Source of the DNA: Penaeus vannamei
Taxonomy: Eukaryota; Arthropoda; Malacostraca; Decapoda; Penaeidae
Direction: 5' to 3'
Assembly: GCF_042767895.1 (NCBI RefSeq)
Contig: NC_091574.1
Span: 8,650,129-8,665,128 of the forward strand
DNA: 15,000 nucleotides
The position numbers were made by a program, and so were the translations under genes. Positions within the stretch are counted from its first letter, which is position 1; each line of letters opens with the position of its first letter. The notes under the pieces were generated by a model. The model was given only the letters and a program-made list of their open reading frames with translations. It was not told where the DNA came from and made no database searches. This document shows, piece after piece, positions 10,901-15,000 of the stretch.

Positions 10901-12990
10901 AAAAAAGAATTAAGTACATGCAAAAAAGACAAAATTGATATTACTCATTAAAGTATCTATTTTGTGAATACAAAGTAAAGGCTTAGTTGAACTGTGTGTG
11001 AATATCACTTGCAATTGTCTTTTTTTTTTCTTCTAGTAACCCATATTCTTAGTAGAGTTGCAAAGTTGAAAAGGTATTACATTTCTGTCATACCAAAATA
11101 AATCTTTGCATTTAAATTTTTAAAAAATTGCTCATTTATATTTTTCTAATACAGATTTAGGCAGCAACAACAGTGGTTACTACCAGCTTCAGGCTGTTTT
11201 AACTCACCAAGGTCGCTCCTCGTCATCGGGTCACTATGTCAGCTGGGTGCGATGGCGTGGTGATGACTGGCTCAAATGTGATGATGATGAGGTCACACCT
11301 GTCACGGAAGAAGAAATCCTGAGGCTGTCGGGAGGAGGTAGTATATTTATTTTATTTATTTATTTTATTATTATTATTATTATTATTTTATTTTTATTTT
11401 TGTTTTATTTTTTATTTTTTTTCCCCAGTTAGAAGAATCGGTGCAAAGGAATGAATGTAATTCAGCCTGGCTTGTATAACTAACAGTGATGTTTTGTTGA
11501 TGTTTTAATGCTTTATCCCCCCATTCCCATACTCAGTGGAGGGTAGAAAATGGAGAGTAAGGCCGTATGTTGGGGATCTCTGCTACGTTAGACATGATAT
11601 TTTCTCTTCTCCCAATTTTTTTCCCTTCTTCAGTTTTATATGCCCACTTCCTAAGATGTGAGAGCCATGTTAAAAGGATAAAAGGCTGGCTTTGGGTCAG
11701 TCCTGAATAAGCCTCTGGGTACAGTATTCCCCTGTTTGGTTATCTAACCCTCACCCCTCATAGGCACCCTGAGGGGTGAACCATTTCTCTTCCCTACATA
11801 CTCCAGGCTTATCAAGATGAATAATGATTTTGTACCCTTATCAGGGGCTTTGAGGCTTACCCCTTTATCAACTAGCTCCACAGACTTAAAAACTTTCCTG
11901 GTTCCCAGAACCCTGGCTCTCCTTTGATCCGACTGAACACTATTACTACTACCTCTTCTTAGATACCTGCTGTCAGCTGTCCATTCCAAGTCGCCTGCCC
12001 AGGTCATTACTCAATCTTCAGAAAAGATTCCTCCCTCTAACCCAACATTCTCCACTCCATCTCATCCTCTGAAGTCTTTATTCTTTTCAACCCCTCCTCT
12101 CTTATTACCACTCTTCCTCCTTACTGTTCACCTCTCACAGTATTTCTTACTCCCTTTTCCTCCTGTCCTCATCCCTAAACTATTTCCACCTCTTTTTGAG
12201 TACTCATTTTAGCCTAGCTAAGTTGGATGGATTTTTAGTAACTTCCCCCTTATCCCCTTACTCCAGCAATGTCTCCGAAAACAAGTAATCCCAACCTGAA
12301 TCCTTTTACTGACCCTTTCTACCGTCATCCTGCTTTACCCTCTTCAGCACCATGCTACTATAAACCGCTGTACAACTTTTGACTTGTATTATATTTAACC
12401 CATTTACGATGGAAAAATAAACATTGCTGGGTGACCTGCCAGTGCGACATTGGATTGGAGCTTATGTTCCGAATACGTCGTGGGCAGATTCTGGGCCAGC
12501 TCTGTGCGCCGATTTTGTAGCTGCATGGAAAATATTATTTTCGACTTCAAAATATACCCGCGTTAGTGGGTTAATGATCAACTAGCAACCCTTTTGACCC
12601 TGTTTGTTACTACACCTTCCTCTAGTGCTATATGACCTTTGCTACATAGCACCTTTTTGTTTTATAACTATTAATTAATTGAATACTCTGAGTACCTCAT
12701 TGTAAGAGAAAGGAAGGTGCATTGAGTTGTATTGGAAAATTTATATTAATCAATATTAATTTTGTATTTGTAGATTTTAATTTTCACTTTCTGATTTATG
12801 ATATATTATTTATATGTTACAAATTTGGCGTTACAAATTAATCACAGCCCCATTTCATGCTTAAATATCATGCATTCCAGGAGACTGGCATTGTGCCTAC
12901 ATTTTGCTGTATGGTCCAAGAGTTTTAGAGGTTCTGGATGAGGATGAGAAGCAGCCAGCAGCTGAAGAGGTCAAGATGGAGACGGAGTGA
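3963..12990 (+). CDS. USP14: USP14, proteasome-associated deubiquitinase (11 exons, first exon missing)
   Basis: USP14 binds the 19S proteasome base (RPN1) through its ubiquitin-like domain and removes ubiquitin chains from substrates, editing or delaying their degradation. The joined exons (listed separately) give 502 codons plus a stop; with about five residues from an unseen first exon this is close to the human length of 494. In order: UBL domain (about residues 1-80), short linker (FVEDMTEAERNTA), then the USP fold with Cys box NLGNTCYLNAVIQC (Cys about residue 115, 4557-4559), the QQD motif (MYMQQDASECW), the KISRLPAYL core, the CTPEL region, and the His box SSSSGHYVSW (His about residue 437, 11232-11234). 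The acid is the first Asp of CDDDEV (11280-11282), 16 residues after the His as in human USP14. All eleven exons join in phase with no internal stop. Family assignment is very secure; exact boundaries rest on splice consensus and similarity recalled from the human protein. Confidence 0.95.
4142..4245 (+). other. USP14 intron 2 (104 bp)
   Basis: GTAAGT donor and TTTTCAG acceptor, AT-rich, nothing else seen. Short introns of about 100 bp also separate exons 6 and 7. Confidence 0.93.
4246..4353 (+). CDS. USP14: USP14 coding exon 3 (end of UBL and linker)
   Basis: Acceptor TTTTCAG, donor GCT|GTAAGT, 36 codons, phase 0 at both ends. GATVLMMGSKEED closes the ubiquitin-like domain (human GMTLLMMGS); PTEKTAFVEDMTEAERNTA is the linker to the catalytic domain. 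The preceding intron is only 104 bp and the next 164 bp. Confidence 0.95.
4518..4635 (+). CDS. USP14: USP14 coding exon 4 (catalytic Cys box)
   Basis: Acceptor ATTGCAG, donor AAGC|GTAAGT, ending in phase 1. LELPVGIKNLGNTCYLNAV is the USP Cys box: the nucleophile is the TGT at 4557-4559, and the Asn five residues before it is the usual oxyanion-hole residue. The rest, IQCLKTVPELHSSVTEFKPK, starts the thumb. A 2,779-bp repeat-filled intron follows. Confidence 0.96.
4869..5297. repeat. (TATACA/TATATG)-type microsatellite, about 430 bp
   Basis: Almost purely TA, CA and TG dinucleotides arranged as TATACATATA blocks. From 5089 to 5154 a 22-bp higher-order unit (CATATGTATATATACATATA plus TA) repeats three times exactly, and degenerate copies continue to about 5250. 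All frames stay open because of the sequence, giving Tyr/Ile/Thr-rich open frames that are not genes. It abuts the SINE-like body at 5298. Confidence 0.95.
5298..5405 (+). mobile_element. SINE-like element body, copy A
   Basis: This 108-bp body, from ACACCCAACAACAA to GGACATGGTTAGGA, recurs in inverse orientation at 6312-6421 (about four-fifths identical by eye), and both copies begin at the edge of a long microsatellite. TGGCTTGGAG at 5335 resembles a tRNA A box and GTTCAAAC at 5379 a B box; the 44-base spacing is that of a tRNA. I infer a tRNA-derived SINE. Read the other way, the TTGTTGTTGGGTGT end leads into the microsatellite like a SINE 3' tail, so its true orientation is unsettled. Confidence 0.6.
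5406..6311 (+). other. Central part of USP14 intron 4, no gene seen
   Basis: Contains a G run (5409-5417), a CT then CA microsatellite forming a hairpin (5524-5554), a GGGAATATTCCC palindrome near 5763-5774, and a GA-rich run near 5930-5955. No coding signal seen. Confidence 0.6.
5524..5554. repeat. CT/CA microsatellite forming a hairpin
   Basis: TCTCTCTCACACA (5524-5536) is perfectly complementary to TGTGTGAGAGAGA (5542-5554), with a 5-base loop. It probably arose from microsatellite turnover. Confidence 0.75.
6312..6421 (-). mobile_element. SINE-like element body, copy B (inverted)
   Basis: The reverse complement runs from ACACCCAACAACAA to GGACATAGTTAGGA and matches copy A over its length. 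A-box-like TGGCACCGGAG and B-box-like GTTCAAAC lie 46 bases apart on the minus strand. The TTGTTGTTGGGTGT end (6408-6421) runs straight into the microsatellite on the right, mirroring copy A. Confidence 0.6.
6422..6774. repeat. (TATG/TATA)-type microsatellite next to SINE copy B
   Basis: TA/TG/CA repeats with interspersed ATTTATATAAGTGTG blocks (two near-identical copies around 6430-6510). It is the mirror image of the microsatellite beside copy A and leads into the 24-bp minisatellite. Open frames through it are composition artefacts. Confidence 0.93.
6775..7180. repeat. 24-bp minisatellite, 16 exact tandem units plus a partial
   Basis: Sixteen identical 24-bp units fill 6775-7158 and a 22-base partial unit follows to 7180; a diverged unit precedes at 6751-6774. 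Each unit carries the 14-bp palindrome TATGTATATACATA followed by GG and a TATGTGTG stretch. Since 24 is divisible by three and no frame has a stop, several frames on both strands remain open (repeating 8-residue units such as IGMCVCIY); these are not genes. The lack of any variant among the units indicates recent expansion or homogenisation. Confidence 0.97.
7181..7345. repeat. Degenerate TG/TA then GATA/CATA microsatellite
   Basis: The minisatellite decays into TGTGTG and TATATA runs, then GATATTGATATGATATATG, ATGCATATACATAT and GACAGATAGATAG. This is the right edge of the repeat block, about 70 bp before exon 5. Confidence 0.85.
7415..7577 (+). CDS. USP14: USP14 coding exon 5 (USP thumb helices)
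   Basis: Acceptor TTGGCAG, donor CCCAG|GTACAT. It enters in phase 1 (C from exon 4 plus CT gives Pro) and leaves in phase 2. The encoded LLTLAIQECYRTMDSGKTAV and PLVLVNLFRTTFP correspond to the human stretch from YITAALRDLFDSMDK to LQFLHMAFP. The first ~20 residues (PGREGESSSNLL) are poorly conserved, as in other animals. Confidence 0.93.
7578..8596 (+). other. USP14 intron 5 (1,019 bp), nothing recognisable
   Basis: GTACAT donor and TTCTTAAAAG acceptor. AT-rich, with a less AT-rich patch at about 8115-8250 that may be an old repeat, and a small CCACT/AGTGG hairpin near 8150. No coding signal: the open frame at 8256-8453 has no recognisable content. Confidence 0.8.
8597..8725 (+). CDS. USP14: USP14 coding exon 6 (QQD motif)
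   Basis: The acceptor is TTCTTTTCTTAAAAG at 8596. The first base completes an AGA Arg codon with AG from exon 5, giving FPRFAEQGEQGMYMQQDASE, which matches human FPQFAEKGEQGQYLQQDANE. Donor TTTGC|GTGAGT, leaving in phase 2. Two upstream AGs, at 8540 and 8550, would bring an immediate stop, so this acceptor is the only one compatible with the frame. Confidence 0.93.
8833..9001 (+). CDS. USP14: USP14 coding exon 7 (USP fingers region)
   Basis: Acceptor TTCTTTCAG, donor GATGGAG|GTAAGA. It enters in phase 2 and leaves in phase 0. SLIDQYFSGEYSCEWKCIES corresponds to human SLIDQFFGVEFETTMKCTES; an acidic EEEG follows, then QLMCHINQDVKYLHTGLMAK. As in human USP14 there is no obvious pair of CxxC zinc knuckles. 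The preceding intron is only 107 bp. Confidence 0.94.
9236..9339 (+). CDS. USP14: USP14 coding exon 8 (USP core strand)
   Basis: Acceptor CTTTTCAG, donor GGTCAG|GTAAGT. It enters in phase 0 and leaves in phase 2. The C-terminal half, KKSKISRLPAYLTVVMVR, is one of the most conserved parts of the family (human SSKISRLPAYLTIQMVR). The N-terminal half, EHIDKRSPVLDRDAKYV, is the variable connection. Confidence 0.95.
9522..9657 (+). CDS. USP14: USP14 coding exon 9 (BL1 neighbourhood, CTPEL)
   Basis: Acceptor TTTCTTTCAG, donor TACAAG|GTATTT. It enters in phase 2 and leaves in phase 0. FFYKEKGAVNAKILKDVKFP precedes INLDVYELCTPELQKKLQPI, close to human FFYKEKESVNAKVLKDVKFP and MLDMYELCTPEL. In human USP14 this part holds blocking loop 1, which covers the active-site cleft in the free enzyme. 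Confidence 0.95.
9658..10675 (+). other. USP14 intron 9 (1,018 bp), nothing recognisable
   Basis: GTATTT donor and TTTTGACAG acceptor. AT-rich. A 9-bp inverted repeat TGCCAGAAT (10262-10270) with ATTCTGGCA (10287-10295) lies in a less AT-rich patch around 10240-10450, possibly an old repeat. No coding signal. Confidence 0.8.
10676..10784 (+). CDS. USP14: USP14 coding exon 10 (charged insert)
   Basis: Acceptor TTTTGACAG, donor GATG|GTTAGT, a somewhat weak donor with T at +3. It enters in phase 0 and leaves in phase 1. The exon encodes a highly charged, Lys-rich, low-conservation insert (DMDDRKLEEDKAKRRGKP, then KKPKTKKLPYSFED) before the His-box region. Human USP14 has a similarly charged loop here. 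The final SFED joins DLGSNN of the next exon (human FADDIGSNN). Confidence 0.9.
10785..11154 (+). other. USP14 intron 10 (370 bp) with a candidate cryptic exon
   Basis: GTTAGT donor and AATACAG acceptor. A strong pyrimidine tract and TTCTAG acceptor end at 11036, and an AAAAG|GTATTA donor follows at 11073, bounding a possible 37-nt exon (see findings). Otherwise AT-rich. Confidence 0.85.
11155..11337 (+). CDS. USP14: USP14 coding exon 11 (His box and catalytic Asp)
   Basis: Acceptor TTCTAATACAG, donor GGAGGAG|GTAGTA. It enters and leaves in phase 1. It encodes GSNNSGYYQLQAVLTHQGR, then SSSSGHYVSWVRWRGDDW, then LKCDDDEVTPVTEEEILRLS. The catalytic His is CAC 11232-11234 and the Asp is GAT 11280-11282. 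The Ser run before GH is blocking loop 2, which in human USP14 contains the AKT-phosphorylated Ser432; the Ser is kept here. The residue before the Asp is Cys rather than the usual Phe. Confidence 0.96.
11341..11428. repeat. TTTATTATT low-complexity tract
   Basis: ATTT, ATT and T-run repeats directly after the exon 11 donor; the open frame through it is an Ile/Phe artefact. Confidence 0.85.
11702..12301. mobile_element. Segment flanked by CCTGAAT direct repeats
   Basis: CCTGAAT occurs at 11702-11708 and 12295-12301. The second copy of the host repeat has one CCTGAAT (14757-14763) and lacks the 586 bp between. This is what an insertion with a 7-bp target duplication gives, or a deletion between direct repeats in copy 2. 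The segment is pyrimidine-rich on this strand and holds an 87-codon minus-strand open frame (11744-12007; basic, containing RRARVLGTRKVFKSVELVDK) with a stop just before it. That frame could be a decayed retroelement protein, but I do not recognise it. No terminal inverted repeats were seen. Confidence 0.5.
12395..12574. mobile_element. piggyBac-like MITE bounded by TTAA
   Basis: TTAA at 12395-12398 and 12571-12574 flank a 172-bp element that starts CCCATTTACGATGG and ends CCCGCGTTAGTGGG; as terminal inverted repeats these agree at 10 of 14 positions. A TTAA target duplication with ends beginning CCC is the signature of the piggyBac superfamily. There is no coding capacity, so it would be a non-autonomous element moved in trans. 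It interrupts the dispersed repeat; the other copy has an uninterrupted TTAA near the equivalent place (about 14842). Confidence 0.65.
12881..12990 (+). CDS. USP14: USP14 coding exon 12 (last strand, acidic tail, stop)
   Basis: The acceptor is TGCATTCCAG, after a 1,543-bp intron full of mobile elements. The split Gly codon joins LSGG to GDWHCAYILLYGPRVLEVLD, matching human GDWHIAYVLLYGPRRVEIM. An acidic tail (EDEKQPAAEEVKMETE) follows, and TGA at 12988-12990 ends the protein. Confidence 0.95.
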
Positions 12991-13432
12991 GGGAGAGAGG
13001 GCATAGAACAGCTTTGCAATTTTAGTCATCTCAAATCAGGAGAATAGATAATTGTTGAAACTTGACAGGAAGAACAGCAGATTTTTCACAGATTTATTGG
13101 GCCACCAAATGCTAATGTAATATAACACAAATACTCACAAGGAGATGAGTATTTTTTTCTTTTATGATAGAATGTATTCAACTTCCATACTCTTAGATTC
13201 ATGTTTTAGGAGAATGTGGTGAGGAAGATATGATATTTTGTTAATTTTATGGGTATGGGAGAGCATACTCGTAAATGCCAAGGTCATTGCCTTGTTTTCT
13301 AATTATTGTTTGTATGTTCATCCCAAGCTGAGAAAATGGTTAAATTAAACTATTAAACTCAAAATGTGTATCATTTTTTACCTTGCAAGTGAATTAACTG
13401 CAATGTATGTCTTGGATGTGAGAAACTATCTA
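12991..13432 (+). other. USP14: USP14 3' untranslated region (end uncertain)
   Basis: AT-rich sequence after the stop with no coding signal. No AATAAA was found close downstream. The first plausible poly(A) signals are ATTAAA at 13344-13349 and 13352-13357, followed by a TGTG/T-rich stretch. The UTR could run further, past the palindrome at 13432-13468. The end given is a guess. Confidence 0.4.
13344..13357 (+). promoter_or_regulatory. Candidate poly(A) signals (two ATTAAA)
   Basis: ATTAAA, the commonest variant of the animal polyadenylation hexamer, occurs at 13344-13349 and 13352-13357, about 350 bp after the stop. A T/GT-rich downstream element (ATGTGTATCATTTTTT) lies 10-25 bases beyond. 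In AT-rich DNA such hexamers arise by chance, so confidence is low. Confidence 0.3.
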
Positions 13433-13468
13433 AACCCTGATGAAATGCAATGCATTTCTTCAGGGTTT
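13432..13468. repeat. 37-bp near-perfect palindrome in the 3' region
   Basis: The left arm AACCCTGATGAAATGCA (13433-13449) and right arm TGCATTTCTTCAGGGTT (13451-13467) pair at 16 of 17 positions (one T-T mismatch at 13441/13459) around a single central A. A further A-T pair adds one base on each side. It lies 442 bp after the USP14 stop, in the 3' UTR or just beyond. Confidence 0.8.
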
Positions 13469-14020
13469 TTTCAAATGGCAGTCAATGTGTTTCTAAGACT
13501 GATAATCTGTTCTAGTCTACTGCATGCATTGCTGTAAAATAGGGTATACCCATTTATATTTAAAATTTTCTGTTGTATTAATTCTAAAAAAATCTTTAGT
13601 GATTGCTCAAAGCCTGTTCACTGGGAGAAATGAACAATAATGATGAATTTTCATTATATCATAAGGACTGCTTGCTTTGTAGACCTTGGTAGTTATTGTC
13701 TGAAATGTTGTTAGCATATTCAATTCACCAATAGAAATTGCCCCTTGGTGAACCAAACAGCATGTGTAAATTAACAATAATAATTTGACGATGAGTGTTT
13801 TCTTACAATTGTTTCCTTTAGTGAAATAATTCTTTCCATGATCTAATGATATTATCCTACAGCCTGTGCATAAGAATTGGACTATAACTGTCCTGAACTT
13901 AATATTACATTGAATGGAACGAGAAAATTGCATCAGTCAAGGAAATTAAGGAAATCACATTATCAAGAGTGCAATGAGAAAATCGAATCAATCAAAGTAG
14001 CCAGTCAAAACAATCATTAA
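13469..14020 (+). other. Intergenic or distal 3' UTR, nothing recognisable
   Basis: AT-rich unique-looking sequence. A 108-codon open frame on the minus strand (13607-13933) has no recognisable motif and the composition of random AT-rich DNA, so I do not call it. Confidence 0.6.
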
Positions 14021-14027
14021 ATAACAA

Positions 14028-14570
14028 TTGCCAGAAATATCCTTTAAGCCTACAGAAACTGATTACTGCATGTCTCGTTATATGCAGATTTATAGCAAGA
14101 TTGCAACAAGTGAGACAAAGATAAGGGCCTATCATATACTACGCGATTGTCGAAAGGCAGCACTTGCCGCTCATAGGTCCATCCGTGCACACCACCACTC
14201 CCATCGAAACCGCGGTTGGGAGAACAACCCCCTAGTATCCAAAGGAGTCGGATCTGAAATCGATATTGCGATTTTAGTAGGGTGCAGATCGGATGCTACT
14301 ACCAGATAAGATTGAGTAGTATAAGAAGACAAAGAGAAAGGACTAAACGATGTGTAAGCTTCCAAAGTACTCTGAATCTTTAAATTGCCCAGAAGTGCAT
14401 GTAAAGCTAACGAGGATCAAATCAGACTTTATCGTGATATACTGACAAAAATCGTATCATTAAAAGGATGTGGACATAAAACCACCTCGTTTACAGGGAC
14501 TGATAGATTTAAAGACGACGAAGTAACCCATTTCCAACTCTGCGACAAATGGGAGGAAATAGAATAGTCA
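14028..14570 (+). pseudogene. Two coding-like islands in one frame, unrecognised
   Basis: Open stretches at 14028-14309 (93 codons) and from about 14376 to 14567 lie in the same frame, separated by about 70 bp with several stops. The first has an RAYHILRDCRKAALAAHRS-type stretch and a His/Arg patch; the second reads NEDQIRLYRDILTKIVSLKG and DDEVTHFQLCDKWEEIE. The sequence is less AT-rich than its surroundings and sits against the second dispersed repeat, which suggests a decayed transposable-element gene or a captured exon. I recognise no family. Confidence 0.3.
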
Positions 14571-14599
14571 CTCCTCAATATGCAGTAGTTCTCTATCGT

Positions 14600-15000
14600 A
14601 CACCAAGGTAGGGGATCACCCCTACCTTGGACCTCAATCCTCACTAACAAATTTTGCATGGTCTTTTCTTTTCCTCCTTTCCCTTTCCTTCTCTTCGTCC
14701 ACTTCCTAAGGTGTGAGAGCCGTGCCGAAAGGATGAAAGGCTGGCTTTGTGTCAGTCCTGAATGGACTTATACTCCGTTTGATCTTCCGATTTTACCCTT
14801 TTCACTACCATACTATTCTACAGCGCTTTACAACCTTTGATAATTAACACTTGTCCTTATCGTAAACTCATTTTTACTCTTTTCGCCACAATACTTTATG
14901 ATAGTGCTGTATGAGTTTTGATGTCTGGCACATTTATTGGTTTTTGCCATTAACCATTCTGCAAATCCATCGCTTTATAAACCAAAAAACTCCATTCCCC
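14600..15000. mobile_element. Dispersed repeat, copy 2 (may run past the window)
   Basis: CCACTTCCTAAGGTGTGAGA, then AAAGGCTGGCTTTGTGTCAG and TCCTGAAT (14699-14763) match copy 1 in intron 11 in the same orientation. Later matches include TTTACCCTTTTCACTACCAT against TTTACCCTCTTCAGCACCAT, and TAGTGCTGTATGA against TAGTGCTATATGA. Copy 2 lacks both interruptions seen in copy 1. Any right end lies at or beyond about 14940. Confidence 0.6.
14603..14630. repeat. Perfect 12-bp hairpin at the edge of dispersed repeat copy 2
   Basis: CCAAGGTAGGGG (14603-14614) pairs perfectly with CCCCTACCTTGG (14619-14630) around an ATCA loop. Copy 1 has a decayed equivalent (GGGGATCTCTGCTACGTTAG, about 11573-11592), so the hairpin may belong to the repeat family. 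Confidence 0.75.

Larger units (their letters stand above)
11560..12665. mobile_element. Dispersed repeat, copy 1 (interrupted), class unknown
   Basis: CCACTTCCTAAGATGTGAGA, then AAAGGCTGGCTTTGGGTCAG and TCCTGAAT (11644-11708), recur at 14699-14765 with few changes. Homology resumes at 12295-12394 and 12575-12665 against 14760-14936 (for example ACAAC.TTTGA and TAGTGCT.TATGA). Copy 1 therefore appears to be one repeat split by the CCTGAAT-bounded segment and by the TTAA-bounded MITE. It matches no class I recognise. The left edge is estimated from GGGGATC and similar short matches. Confidence 0.6.
11338..12880 (+). other. USP14 intron 11 (1,543 bp), nested mobile elements
   Basis: GTAGTA donor and TGCATTCCAG acceptor, keeping phase 1. 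It starts with an ATT/TTTA-rich low-complexity run (11341-11428), then holds a dispersed repeat interrupted twice (about 11560-12665), and ends in AT-rich unique sequence. Confidence 0.93.

Noticed and set aside
13607..13933. 108-codon minus-strand open frame downstream of USP14
   Set aside because: No recognisable motif, a composition typical of AT-rich non-coding DNA, and no splice or promoter context.
12991..15000. A second host gene downstream of USP14
   Set aside because: No set of exons with consistent phase or recognisable domains could be assembled; the less AT-rich part fits decayed mobile-element sequence better.

Overview
The window is animal nuclear DNA: AT-rich, with spliced exons bounded by GT/AG sites, long microsatellites and several nested repeats. 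The protein it encodes is an arthropod-like USP14. The huge TATACA/TATATG/TGTA microsatellites, and small SINE-like elements ending in them, would fit a decapod crustacean such as a penaeid shrimp. That placement is inference; no marker gene in the window proves it.

There is one recognisable gene, on the + strand: USP14, the proteasome-associated ubiquitin-specific protease (Ubp6 in yeast). Eleven coding exons were placed by protein similarity, splice sites and continuous codon phase: 3963-4141, 4246-4353, 4518-4635, 7415-7577, 8597-8725, 8833-9001, 9236-9339, 9522-9657, 10676-10784, 11155-11337 and 12881-12990 (TGA at 12988-12990). They give 502 codons: an N-terminal ubiquitin-like domain, then a USP catalytic domain with Cys (4557-4559), His (11232-11234) and Asp (11280-11282) all present. 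Only the first coding exon, expected to hold about five residues plus one base, was not found. It probably lies upstream of base 1, so 1-3962 is mostly or wholly intron 1.

Layout: 1-3962, intron 1 or 5' flank, AT-rich, with homopolymer tracts and one inverted-repeat pair. 3963-4635, three exons (UBL domain and Cys box). 4636-7414, a large intron with two SINE-like bodies in opposite orientation, each joined to a long microsatellite, one of them containing a 24-bp minisatellite of at least 16 exact units. 7415-11337, seven exons of the catalytic domain separated by mostly plain introns, one of which holds a possible frame-shifting cryptic exon. 11338-12880, the last intron, with a nest of mobile elements: a dispersed repeat, a segment inside it bounded by CCTGAAT direct repeats, and a small piggyBac-like MITE bounded by TTAA. 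12881-12990, the last coding exon. 12991 to about 13.4 kb or beyond, 3' UTR, with a near-perfect palindrome downstream. 14.0-15.0 kb, degraded coding-like islands and a second copy of the intron-11 dispersed repeat.

I see no RNA gene, CRISPR array or second host gene, and no convincing new multi-gene system. The most interesting material is the repeat architecture inside and just after USP14.
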